From the NCBI RefSeq assembly GCF_000004075.3, contig NC_026657.2:248001-312000 (forward strand): a DNA stretch of 64,000 nucleotides, given 5' to 3'. Made by a program: the position numbers and the translations under genes. Shown in pieces: positions 30,301 through 43,386 of the stretch. The notes beneath the pieces were generated by a model that saw only the letters and a program-made list of their open reading frames with translations, did no database searches and had not been told where the DNA came from. This DNA comes from Cucumis sativus. Lineage: Eukaryota; Streptophyta; Magnoliopsida; Cucurbitales; Cucurbitaceae. How positions within the stretch are numbered: the first letter of the stretch is position 1; every line of letters begins with the position of its first letter.

Positions 30301-33300
30301 CCTCATAAATAGAACAATTTTATCTTCCACAAATATTTCTCCATTTCTCCAACTTTAAACTACAACTAAACCTTGGATTCAAAAAACCACAATCAAGCCC
30401 TATAGCAAATAGAAGAAATAAATTTTAGGTAAATCAAACTTACAATTCCCAAAAGTGAATTTGAGACTTCATTTCAAGTCCCTAATCCATTACAGTTGAA
30501 TGGGTCCGACTCTTTTCAAAAGTAGTAAAATATTAAAATTATTTATAAATTAGAGTAAAATTTATCAAACTCTTCTTCTTCAGTTAATTTTATAAATAGT
30601 TTTTTTTTTTTTATATTCATAACAATTTCCATTAACAAGTTCATTTGATGAAATGTAAACCAAAGTTACTTAATCAAGACACGCTACAAAGTAAAGTGCC
30701 AAATGAGTTGTGAAAGGTTGTTGGATATTAATTAACGGTAGAAAGAAAATGAATTATTTTGTAAATTTTGAAACATACAAAATTCGGTTTAATTGTATAG
30801 ATTAAATTCATTTATTAGAAACTTCAAATTGAATTGAAATCGTCGAATTTGTATTTATTTGATTTTATTTTGTATTTTGGAGAGTTCCTATGAATAGGAA
30901 CTTGTTTTTTCATTTGCAGCATTCGTTCCAAAATTGAAGAGTTCTTATCATTCATTTCTTGTGTTGAGTTGAGAGCCAGTATCTAAAAGTTTTGATAGAT
31001 CCAACTAATTCAATACTGCAATTCTACGAAAGTTAGCCATCGTATCATGCTGAGATGGTTGTTTCTAGTCTGCTTGAAAAATTCAGGTCAACCCAACCCA
31101 ACTCGAATTAATATAATATATATATAATATACATATATATATATATATTATTTAATAAAATAAAATCTAAAAATTAGGTTTCCTCCCTCCTCAATTTTCA
31201 TCTCCTCACGTCTCACTCACCCGTCTTCATTGTATTTGATTTTTCTCTTTCATCTTACCTCAGTCTTCGGTCTTCTCCCTCACAATCTCATCGTCCACCT
31301 CCGTATTCATTAGAAAGTATAAAAAAAAAGGAAAAAAACGACAACCCAACCCATATTTTACGAATTGGGTTGAGTTGGGTTGGAAACTAAATTCGGATTA
31401 TTCGGGTTGTCAACCCATATAACCCGAAAATATGGATTGGGTTGAGAATGTCTCCCAACCCAACCCAACTCAACCCGATTACACCCCTAACCACATCACT
31501 ATAAACCACGAATTTATTTTAGTCATTCATTCGCTCACATTGCAAAATGGAAGTGATTTTGCTTTTTGTCTTGCAAAACGCACATCACTTCTCGGTTAGC
31601 TATCACATGTAGAGAAGAGTCATTTAGCTACTTCCATTTTCCCCGAATATGAAAAAAACAATGGAAAATGGAATTGGTCACGTAAATGTGCTAACAACAA
31701 AAGAGATGTGCGACTTTTAAATATCACAAAGTACATGATTTTGATATACCTTTGGTATACCTTTCTTTTGTTAAAGTATAACTTTGTGCGTTATTTAAAA
31801 CCCTTGAATGATGTAAATTAAGTAAAACTAGCCACCTCATGTATTTGAACCGTCTAAAATTAGTTTTTACTGTTTTGAACTATAAGATTTTACAAACAAA
31901 ACAAAAGGTTAATTGTTTTGCATAACTTTGTATTAACGTGCCAACAACTCCAATTCTCTAATCTCACCAAAATCATTCGTGGTTCGATTTTTTTTTTTTC
32001 GATTCATGGTCACTTTTTAGTAGTAAAATTAAATAAAAAACATGAAACGTGCAGTTATGATCATCATTGCGACCATTTAAAATATATTTACAAAATATAA
32101 AAAAATTTCAACAAATATATATATTCTTAATTTAATTATCATTAACAATAATTGTTCATCAAAACGTTAATTTATTATTTTTTTAATTACTTACCCTCTT
32201 GAAAGTAAAAATATTTTTTATAGAAAGAAAATAAGTTGGAAGTATAGAAAAGTTTGGTGAGTTGAAAAAAAAAAAAGAAGCCCACGAAAGAAAACATAAA
32301 ATAAATATTGGCATGGAACTACAAAACAATCCTATAAAAAAAATTAAATAAAAAAATTTGAAGAAAGAAAAATTCTTATAGATAAAAAAAAGACTACATT
32401 AATTATCAAAATATAAATTAAATTATATATAAAAAAAGATAGATTTTAGACGTATTTTCGTAACTAACAAAATTATGAAACCATCTATAAATGTTACACC
32501 AAAACTCATCAAACTCTAGCACCAAGTCGAATCAAAATATAGCAAATGTTAAAGTTTATCTATAATTGACACTATAATAATTTGTGATTTTTTTTTATTA
32601 TATTTATAAATATATTTTAAAAGAATTTTTTGACTAAAATAATTTATTATTTAAATTTGTAATTCATATTTTGAATAGACATTTTAAATTTTAATCTGAT
32701 TCTATTTTGAATTGATCAGCCTGGTATTGGATATAAATTTAAGAACACAATATTTTAACATGAATATTAAAAAGAAAAACAAATACGAAAGTAAACTAAA
32801 TTAAGAAATATTTTTAATACATTAAAATAAATTAAAATATTTAGTATATATACCAAAATTTTAGAATCTATTAATTAAAAGTGATTAAATCTTTATAATT
32901 AAAATAAAATGATTTCATACATCCATGTAAGCAAATATTTGTTAACATTTTTTAAAAAGAGTTAAATAAATTACTCATAAGTTATAGCAAAATTTTAAAT
33001 TCTACCGATAACAATTTTTTATTAATATAGTATATCAATAACTTTCAGTAATAAAATTTGTAATAGATGGTAATATTTTATAAAATTTGTTATTTTTATA
33101 ATTAAAATAAATGTATATGATGAATTTATATAACCATTGAATACAATAACATAATTAAAATAAAAAATACCCCATTACATCTAATCTCTTTAATTAAAAC
33201 AAAAAGATCATCTCATATATCTATATAATCACCAACTTGAAAAAATAAATTAAGAAAAATTAAAGTGACGTTCTAAAAATGATTTGACGGCCTAAGTTTT

Positions 33301-35479
33301 GTTATTAGAATTGCAAGTGCGTCGTCAAAAGAGGCTGCAAATTTGGAGGTGACGTTCTAAAAATAATATGAATATTAATGTTTTCATTTTCAATTTTCTC
33401 AAAATTAAAATAATGTCTTCATTAAGTTGTTGGTCAGACTTAGGGTTCTAAATTTTAATAATTAAAAGTAACAATATTTACTTTACGTGAACTAATTAAT
33501 AATGATAAATTTAAACTTTTTTAAAAAGGTTGACATTTTTTCTCCAATTAATCTTTACTTGTTTAATAAAAGTGAAACGTGTGTAAATTAATCATTCAAA
33601 AAAAAAAGTTATAAATTTTTTATAATTTCAAAATATGACTTACCACCCATCATTTATCAAGATTGATATACATATATTAGAGAAAGATATGAATATTTGT
33701 ATCAACATTAATTAACACATAAATGCTAGCTTTTGCATGCACCCTCTCTAATCTCTACCACTTTCATATCCTTCACGTTTTAATTTGTTTAATTGATTGA
33801 TGAATCAATGTTAATCATTATCATACCATACTTTAGAGATCTTTTGAGTGAGTTTAGTTATTTAATTTGTATTGTATTATAACATTTTTGTTGATTATTC
33901 ATTATGTATTGATTTATAAATCTATATAATAAAACATCCAAAATTAAACTAAATACCACATATATACCCCTTAAACTTTCTATATATTATGGTTAATAAA
34001 TCCAATCAACTTTTAAATTTGTTATATTAACAGACCTTTTCTCTTTCATATAAAGTTTACATTAAACCCTCTTTAATAAATTTCTACCCACAATTTAAAA
34101 TATGTTTTGAATGGGTTTAAAAACACTTCTATTTTTTTAAAATTAAAGAGAGATAATTATATTCATTAATTCAAATCCAATTCAGATATATTTGATTTTA
34201 CATTATTCATATATACACATCAAAGTGGTTTTCAATTATTAAAAAGGCATGTGTATGTGTGTTGAATGAGTTTGAGAAATTGAATAAGTTGAGAAGCTAT
34301 TGAAATTTTTAGATGACACGTGCAACATGCCTAAGGTGGTTGAAGCTATTGAAGGAAAAAATTTATCACTTTATAGTTTATGCATTGTAATTTGATTCCT
34401 AGTATATACATATAGTACCTATTATAATTAATTAAATGTATAGCAATGTTTCAAAAAATATATATATTATTCAATTTTCAAAGTGAAGATAAGGAAGAAT
34501 ATTCAGTGGTTCAACATCAGAGTCAGTCTATATATCCATGGGATAAAGATAGAGTATATTGCTTTGCCATTGTTTCAGCTTAAAAGCTATCTTGATATGA
34601 TTCAATATAAAATAGTAATTTAACGAAACATAAAACCATACTTCTTTAATAATCTAAGAAGAAAATAATTAATTTTAAAATATGTAAAAAAATCTAGAAA
34701 AGGAAAGATGAGAAAAAGTTATTATTCCTCTTTTTATCTGGTATGTGATTACGGAATATTATATTCCAACATTTAGCCTACTTTAATATGGACATCCACT
34801 TCAATACATGTATCTATATAATTCACATACTCATTTCTCAAACGTTATTCTTCATTAAAATTACTATTTACTGCCATGTTCAAATTAAAATATCTATCTA
34901 TGAAATAATAACTATGAGAGACGTGCTGCATGGGAAAAAATGATAGTGCCTTCTCTCTCATACTCCACGTTCACATTTTTCACATGGAAATGAAATTATG
35001 AAAAATGATTGAATATTTGTTGGACTCTATGTAATTATTTTTATATATATAGAAAAACAAATAATGGGAAAAGAGATGGACTATTGGATTATTGGCATGG
35101 GTTTAATTATGATATTAATTATTTTATTATTTCATCTTAATTCACCAAAGTATAAATTTGTGGTTGAAATTAAAATAAAGAAATAAAAGAAATAAGTAAG
35201 GCGAACAAATAATATTTAAAGTTAAGTTTATATATACGTCAACTTTGGTTCGGCCTTATCGGAAGAACGATAAAAAGAACATATCCAATTCCAATTTGAA
35301 CTGCTATCCCCATTGCCAAGAAATTTCTATGTGTGACCTGGCCTCCAAGAAATTATGAGTTAACAGCTTACAAACTACAATCATACTTAATAATTATAAT
35401 TATAATTATGATTATAAAGTTTTAATTAGCCTCCACACCCTCAAATTTATAATTAATTACCTTACCACTCACCACCATA
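30301..35479. other. Long AT-rich intergenic region
   Basis: No gene is supported. It contains the palindromic hAT-like repeat described separately, diverged MITE-like words (32500-33105) and many A/T homopolymers. ORFs are short and low in complexity. Confidence 0.55.
31084..31490. mobile_element. hAT-like or MITE repeat with palindromic ggttgggttg arms
   Basis: Both ends and the interior are built from caaccca / tgggttg words in opposite orientations. The right end is acacccct, that is aggggtgt on the minus strand, a common start of plant hAT-derived MITEs. An inner hairpin lies between about 31345-31380 and 31400-31470. No clear 8-bp target duplication was found, so the left end is uncertain. 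Confidence 0.5.
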
Positions 35480-35822
35480 TACATATTCCTATAAATACAC
35501 AATTTCTATTTCTCACACACACCGTCCTCTGATTCCCTTAATTTCTCTCTTCAAACCTAAACCCTAAACCTAACCCCCAATCTACCTCTCTCTCTCTTTC
35601 TCTCTCTTTCTCTCTCTTTCTCTCTCTCTCTCTCACACACACCGAATATATTTAACTCAATTTTCCCGGATCGACCTACCTTTTAATACCCATTATTATT
35701 ATAAACTAATATCATTTTTCATTAGTTTTCTTCTTAATTATTTCTTCTTCCTCCTCGGCTGGGTCGCTGCCACTACCAGCTTCTTTCAGGAGATTACTTC
35801 CCACGTCACCTCATAAATTCAG
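35480..35822 (+). promoter_or_regulatory. Orphan promoter and 5' leader-like segment
   Basis: It looks like the start of a plant transcript: a TATA-like tataaatac at 35490-35498, a telo-box cluster aaaccctaa/aacctaac at 35553-35577, a long CT microsatellite (35587-35634), and a potential donor attcag|gtttgc after 35822. No coding exon follows before PILS c, whose start is 2.9 kb away. It could be the first exon of a long leader of PILS c, or of a non-coding RNA. I did not recognise a microRNA. Confidence 0.35.
35587..35634 (+). repeat. (CT)n microsatellite
   Basis: CT repeats interrupted by ctttct, flanked on both sides by a cacacacaccg word. Confidence 0.88.
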
Positions 35823-38734
35823 GTTTGCATTATTTTCTTTTTTGTTCATTCTGTATATACGTAGTATTCTTTCTCTTTCTTTCAGATTTTCGTTTAGGTT
35901 TAGAATTAAGTTGAGGTTAATAAATAAATGAACATAGTAACGGGAAGGGGAAAAAAAGAGGATATACAGGAAGAAGAATGAATGGGCGCGCGGATTAATG
36001 AACAATATGAGTTTTGAGTTCTTTCTGCTATTCTCTTCTACCAATCCAACACATTGACGTAACCTTCTTTTTTTTCTTTCCTTTTTCCTTCTTTTTCTCT
36101 CTCTACTTCTAATTTCTGTTTTCTCTTATCTTTATTATTATTTTTTTTTTAACTCACAAAAAGTTAATTTCATCCTAATTTTATTACATTTTATCGAACT
36201 TAAACTTTAGATTTTAACCCATCAAATTATATCTCCAAATTAGATCATTGTTAACTTTAAAATTTGAAACGTTCTTTATTTAATATAATTTAACCGCTGA
36301 CTCTAATTATTTGTTAAATTAGAAATCTATTTTTAAATATATCAAATTGTTATGAGAATTTGTCATTGACAAAACCTTCTAATTAGTTTTATAGTTTTTT
36401 AAGTATTTGTTAATATTTTAGTTCATCTTAATTAATTATGATATTAACTTTAAAATATTTTTTATTTTTTTAAAAGGATATATGAAAAACAGAACTTTTT
36501 TCTTCTTCTCTACTTTTGGTGATCCTCTGATTATTCTCCCTCGTGGTTGTGGCCTCCACCAAATAATTTTATTTTTATCAAAACAGTTTTCTTTATGTTA
36601 GCAACAACGCGTATTAGTTGTGATATGATCATAATAAAAGATAAACACTATAGTTTTATCTTATTTTTGATTGCCAATACAACTATATATTTCCTATTTT
36701 CCTTCATAAACGAATAAATAATAATCCACACGTAAATGCTTTATATTTCTTTCACAACTATTTCTTAATTTCTTTTCCATCACACAATAATCTTCTTCAA
36801 ATTTGTTATAAATTAAATAATACTTTTTCACTTTTCAAATTTTCTCCTAATTCAATTATTTTTATCTAATATTATATAAAGACTTACGTAATCTTTATCC
36901 AAACATTTACTTTCTCATTTTCTCAATTTTATAAATTTCCAAACTTTCAAATGAATTTATCATTATCCAAATGGATTTACCCGATTGCATTTTGATTTAT
37001 TTAAATTTTGCAAAAGAACAAAAATAGTTTGGATGTAAAGAAATATACAAAATCTCATGCAGATTATTATATATTATTTGGTATACAAAATCTCAATGTG
37101 TCTCATATGTAAAGACCCAACACAATTATTAAGCTATATTGATTAACTTAAAATGCTCAATCTCGTTTTTCTTTCGAAAAGTGAAACTTTAGAATACTGT
37201 TGTTTTTACCTCTTTGTTGTTGTTAATTTCAAATGCCTATAGAGTCTAATAGCCATTTATTTTGCTTTACTTTCTTCCATAGTTTTGTTTTAATTACCAA
37301 TTATGTTTACCTCTAATACACGCATCCAATTATACGTACTCAAAGTTCACATGCTATCTTTAGTATTAAAATTTAATAAAGATAAGAACCAACATTGTTA
37401 TCTTTAATATACAATAAAGTCCGTGGTCTAAAAAATATTTTAGAATTTTGGAGATATCAAAATAGAATAACCAAACTCTCTACCTAGTTTGAGATAAATG
37501 GAAAAAAATCACATAACTTAATGAAATTCAAACCAAAGTTTTCAAAGTTATTATTATAACATTCTCCCTCCTTCTCAGTTTAAATAAATAGAACAAAACC
37601 TTAATTAATTTTATTTCTAGGTTTAGTAGTCAAATAATAATCGGGTAAGTATTTTAGGGTAAATGATAATTAATGATAAAAATAAAGGAAATGCAGTTTG
37701 TATAGGGGCAGTGCCCTTTCTTTTCGTTTCGAAGAATAGATTTCTCTCAAAAAAAAAAAAAAAATTGAAATACATTGTAATAACAAATATAAAATTTTGA
37801 ATGTCAAAAGTTCTCTATTTTTGTGTTTGTTTTTGTTGTGACATGAATTTGTGATGAATAATTGTAACTTTGTTCACGATCTACTTAGAAAACTGCTTCC
37901 AACTTTTAATTATTGTTTTTATCATTATATTAAAAATGAATGAGATCATTATATTAAAATATAATTCACCTTATTAATTGTGGATGACTAATAGTTTAAG
38001 AAAATGAAAGTTGTGAAAATGGAAACTATATTCTAACATACAAAGTGAAAATTAACAAACAAAAATGTTAAAGATCAACTATTGCAATTTTCATCTTTTA
38101 TCTTCAAACTTCAATATTTATCAAATCTTCAAATATTCAATCTCCAAGTTAAATAAAAGCTAAAATTGACCAAGTGCGTTATATTTATATATTAATTCTG
38201 GACTTGTTAGATGTTTGTATTTTAATTAAATCCCAATTCATAAGGTAAATTAAATATAATATGGCCAATTACTACCTCAATTGTTAACATATTTTATGTT
38301 ACTTTTTATGAAAGCGTTTTTTTTCCAAATAAGTTTACAGTAACAATAGTGATCATTCATAAATTTGATTTATTTAATTTCAAACTTTTAGTTTGTTAGA
38401 AGTTAAGGATAGTTGTAATTAATTAAAGTGTCTGAAGAATAAAGTTCCTTTAATTTTGGCTTTTAGATTTAGGATTGGTAGGCAGACCCACTGTTAAAAG
38501 ATCCACCCAATATCAACAACAAGAGAACAATGACAACAATTTTCCGTTTCAGATCCAAAAATTTAAAAAGAAAAAAAAAGTTGATTTTAATTTCCAGTTA
38601 TTAGAGATCTAAAAGCTGGAGTTTAATTAATTACGTTTAGGAAAATGGATGAGTTTACTGATTGTGTATTGAAATTTTGAAACACAGAAAAAAAAAAAAA
38701 CCATCCCAAAAATTCAAATCCAAATTGAGAAGAG
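35823..38734. other. AT-rich intergenic region upstream of PILS c
   Basis: No gene supported. The ORF 35811-36044 (-) is low-complexity. The region contains an A-run at 37749-37763 and the PILS c promoter near its right end. Confidence 0.5.
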
Positions 38735-41185
38735 ATGGGTTTGTTATCTCTATTGGAGGTGGCATTAATGCCCAATTTACAAGTGCTTCTCATTTGTTTG
38801 GTGGGTGCCCTTTTGGCTACCGATTATTGCAACCTTCTTCCTGCTCATGCTCGAACCTCTCTCAACAAGGTATTTTCTCTTCTTCTTCTTCTTCTTCTTC
38901 TTCTTCTTCTTCTTCTTCTTCTTTTCCTTCATAAATCATAATATATAATATTACTTTAATTCATCCATGCACCTAATTCTCTTTTAATTAATTTACAGAT
39001 TGTGTTTACTGTTTTCACTCCATGTCTCATGTTTGCAAATTTGGCCAAAACAGTCACCTTTCAAGACATTGTTTCATGGTACGTAATTTATCGTTTAATT
39101 TTGTGTCATTTGATTTCTTTTTGTCAGTCATATCAATATTAAAGTGGAATGATTATTTTATATTAGGTGGTTCATGCCAGTGAACATTGGTCTTACTTTT
39201 CTATTTGGAGGAATATTGGGATGGATAGTTGTTAAAATATTGAAACCCAAGCCATATCTTGAAGGCCTTGTCATTGCAGCCTCTTCTTCTGGTTGCTTTC
39301 TTAACTACCCTTTGCTTCGTCTTCTGTGTTGTTCTTCATTTCTATATTCTTGTTTTCTCTAATCAAATATATTAATGATTTTAGGGAACTTAGGTAACCT
39401 TCTTCTCATCATCGTCCCTGCTATCTGTGATGAGGATGGTAGCCCTTTCGGTGACCGCGATACCTGCACTTCTCTCGGACTCTCTTATGCTTCCTTTTCC
39501 ATGGCGGTAAATATCCGATTCATTTAACATGGTATTGTTGGATCAAGAACGAATGATTAGTTTGATATTTATATGTTTGAAATATTGGCGAACTTTCAGC
39601 TAGGTGGGTTTTACCTGTGGACCTATACTTATCAGCTTGTGAAAACCTCGTCCATGCGATTGAAAGCACTTGAAGTTGAAGAAGCAGAGGAGCAGTTGAA
39701 AGCACCCAACCATGCCTCCAATGGAGATCTACAAGCTCACCTTCTCAATAAACAAAATGGGGAACAAGCCCATCTTCTTCCTGTTTCAGTCTCATCAACC
39801 ACCAACACCTTGTTGGAACAGGTAACTGTTTGGATGATATATAGAACCAAATACACTTTTCAACACTAGCAAACTAATTTCACCACAATTAGCTAGACAA
39901 TTAATAATGTTCAAACTTATAAATTGAAGTAACCAAGAACTTATAAAAAGCCTAGAAAAATGGTGGAGATTTGATAGGTAGTTGAGACATGCTTATAAGT
40001 GTTGCCTTGAAAATGATTACTTGTTTTGCATGGGCTGCATGCATACTACAACAATCGTATTGGCATGACTCAACAACTAATTCTAGTATAACTATATTAT
40101 ATTTGAATCTTACAGAAACTTTGAATACCTTGCTCTTGACTCAACTTATAAAGATCAAAAGAAAGGAGAGGATTCTTCAATTTGAAACGTGATACTCCAA
40201 ATGGAGAATATGCTGTTTCTTATAGTTATTTAATTCAACTTATATATGTTAAATTTGAACATCAAACTACCGTATAGTTTGATAATTTAAATCCAACTTG
40301 AAGAATGCTTCATTTTCTTTCACCGCATTATGAACTACTTTCATAATCACACCAACGTTGGGCTTTCTAGTTGGAGGGTAACCCATTTGATTTTACTTGC
40401 AGGTTGAATCCCAACATTCAGTAGATAGCTTAGAGAAAGGGGAATCACCCTCCATTTGGGCTAAAACACTTGAATTTATGCATAGCATTATTGAAGAATT
40501 GATGGCCCCTCCATCACTAGGAGCTGTAAGTATAAACAAGAATCCCATGTTTCTATTTTTATACAACAAATTTAATTGATAGTTAATTAATTTATGGTTG
40601 ATGACATTATATACATGATTAGATTGTGGGTTTCATTTTTGGAGCGGTGGCATGGCTTAGAAATCTGGTGGTTGGGGACAATGCTCCATTTAAAGTAATC
40701 CAAGACTCCGTTCAACTACTCGGGTAAATACATCATACATGCTTTGTTTTCTTTGAAATGATGAAGTTTTCAAATAGTTGAAAAGAGTTTTTTTATATAT
40801 ATTTATGTGTGTCATGTTCAGAGAGGGGACAATTCCTTGCACTACTCTCATATTAGGTGGGAATCTGGTTCAAGGGTTACGGTCGTCAAAGGTGAAAGCA
40901 AGCACAATCATTGGAGTGATCGGAGTTCGATATGTTGTATTGCCTCTAATTGGAATTTCGGTAGTTAAAGCGGCAAATGCATTGGGGTTCTTAGCGCCGG
41001 ATCCTCTTTATCATTTCTTGTTGATGGTTCAGTACACCACGCCACCCGCCATGGCTATTGGCACAATGACTCAACTGTTTGGTGTTGGTCAAGAGGAATG
41101 CTCTGTTATTATGCTTTGGACGTATTTGGCTGCTGCTCTTTCTCTCGCTCTTTGGTCTGCAGTTTTCATGTGGATCTTGTCTTGA
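38735..41185 (+). CDS. PIN-LIKES (PILS) auxin carrier, copy c
   Basis: Eight exons: 38735-38869, 38999-39078, 39167-39291, 39385-39506, 39600-39821, 40403-40525, 40623-40723, 40822-41185. They give 423 aa. All PILS landmarks are present: MGLLSLLEVA start, FTPCLMFANLAK, WFMPVNIGLTFLFGG, KPKPYLEGL, GNLGNLLLIIVPAIC, LGGFYLWTYTY, the hydrophilic loop (exons 5-6, 115 codons, rich in Glu and Gln), GFIFGAVAWLR, GEGTIPCTTLILGG and GQEECSVIMLWTY. It shares TQLFGVGQE and the gttgct donor after exon 3 with copy b, so b and c look like the younger pair, although the unknown gene and about 14 kb separate them. Intron 1 carries a (CTT)n tract. Expected role: ER-localised auxin carrier of the PILS5 group. 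Confidence 0.94.
38877..38924 (+). repeat. (CTT)n microsatellite in PILS c intron 1
   Basis: About fifteen CTT repeats directly after the exon 1 donor region. Confidence 0.92.
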
Positions 41186-43386
41186 TTCCTTTTCTTCTTA
41201 TATTCTTTTTGTAAAATGTAGTCTATTTGTTTTGCCAACCTGTTTTGCTATATTCAAAAAATATAAAGAGGGAAGTAGGTGATAAAATAACATATCAATA
41301 CTCAATTCAATTTGGAGTCTTGTAAGTTATGTATTCAAAAGTGATAGCATTAGTTATTCCTTTTTCTTTTCTTTCTTGAAAATCAATACTTTTCTTATAT
41401 TTTATATTTTATATGTCTGAATACATAATATAATATATAATTGTTATGATCAAATCAATTATAGTTCAATTCATATATGAGTGAGTAACTACCATGTATA
41501 TATTTCAAATGTTAGACGCACTTAAAAAAACCGATGTGATGTTGCTCAACTTCAAGAATTTGTAGACATGCTGTAAATTACCTTTACAACAACTCGAGCT
41601 CGAGGGAGAACGTAGCCACATACAAAAAATGTAAAGTCATACTATTGAACCATGCATGGAAACGATGGTGTAATTTAGATATATTATAATAAATTGATCA
41701 CAACCATACATATTTTTGTTTACTTGGAGGAGGGGAGGGGAGGTTTTATTTTTTATTCTTGTTTTTAAGAAAAAGATAGATGAGACCAAATAAAATGCTT
41801 TTGTTTAGTGGTTAGAAAGACTCTATCTTCAAGGGGTCGTTTGAGGTATGCTACTTAGAGGTTGGTAGAATAGACTACACCATGTTTAGGATACCAACCA
41901 ATAATAATAGTATTTACCGTTACCTATAACATAGAATTAAGAGCAATAGTTATTTTTTCAAATTTTTTTATCGTATTTACTGTTTTGTCACAATATTTAC
42001 TTCTTATCAAATAAAAATAGTTTGTGTATCACTCGTAATACAAAATATAATAACTAATATAGTATTGTAAGTGCTTGCCTAAGTATTCTTTAACAATATA
42101 ATGTATTTAAATGTTGTATTATAAAAATAATGGTTAAAAGTGATTATTTATAGTTTAATTAACGATAAATTTAAAATACATTTTTAAGTGTTTAATTTAT
42201 AAACTAAGTTATTTTAAAAAGATGGAGGTCATTTAAAATAGATTTTTAGAAAAAATAAATTAAAGAAAAATGAGTTTCTTAATTTTTTTTCTTTTGATTC
42301 AATTGAAACGAACTCTAAGTGTTAGTCACAATTTCGTTCATGAACTTGAATTTTTCTAAAACTTTTTATCATTTCTATGTTCATCGATATTTACATAAAA
42401 TTGCAAGTTTGGAGTCCAAATTATTCTATCTTAAATGGAACGACATGTCGTCCGCGCTAGCGGCGTCCTGGTACCGGGAAAGTTCTTAATTACGATTTAC
42501 GGCAGTATGCTCTAAATACGACACTCGGCACGGCCATTTTTTCATTCACTGCGGCGGAGCACAGTCGTCTCGAAAAGAGGTTGGCATCAGACTGAATACG
42601 GGCCCATTGGCATATGAGCCTGCACCGCCACATCGGGAAGAAGAGTTTGGCTGTGGATGCTGTGCTAACATGTGAGCATAGCTTTTGGGATTTTGACAAA
42701 ATTAGAGTAAAATTGTAGTTACAGAAGTCTTGTACGTAGACTTTTTTGTAGGTTTGTTTCGTTAAGAACTCATTGTTTTTCATGAATCTTACTAAACTGC
42801 ACAAGCAAGAGAGCAAAGCGAATATAGTCTTCATTGGCATTTTGGTAACTTTCAACTTTGCGGAAATGCGTAGTTGTATGGCCATTGTCGCTTTCGCATG
42901 TGCTTTGTTTCTAAAAACTTGTTGAAAGGGAGCTGACTCTAAATTATTTATAAATTTATCAAAAGGAGTGTTGTAAATCGAATACGAGGACCTCTGAAAT
43001 TGTGGAATGAATTTATGTTGAAAAAAGTATTGAAATGGTTGGCTAGTTTGTTGTATTCGCGCCTTACTTTATCTCCGAGCCAAACTTCAATCTTCACATG
43101 CTTCCAAGTTCATGATTTGCCTTTTTGAGGGAATGGGAAGGCTGCTATTGTCTCGAGCGAGTTATACGAAAGTTAGGAATTCAAGTTTCTATAGCCAAAT
43201 TTTGCATAATTTGTCCACTTCCTCTATCCGTTGAAACTACTTTCTGAAAAAGCAGTACAACTAATGTATTCAATTTTGGTAAAAATAATTAACTTTTTAT
43301 CTTTCTATTTATTTGCTAATTCTCCTCCTATTCTTCGTCTTATTTATCTTTTGATGTTTTTCCTTACCGATGCACTTTAATGCTAG
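41186..43386. other. Intergenic between PILS c and MLH3, with a PILS-promoter-like block
   Basis: Bases 41533-41810 resemble the region upstream of PILS b (22004-22256) but no PILS gene follows (see findings). The right part should be the MLH3 promoter and leader. It holds a gggccca site II-type motif near 42600, and the start codon is directly preceded by gctag, which could be a 3' splice site. The ORF 42490-42885 (-) is not convincing. Confidence 0.5.

Noticed and set aside
42490-42885. 131-aa minus-strand ORF upstream of MLH3
   Set aside because: Shows no recognisable domain and overlaps the probable MLH3 promoter; looks like chance.
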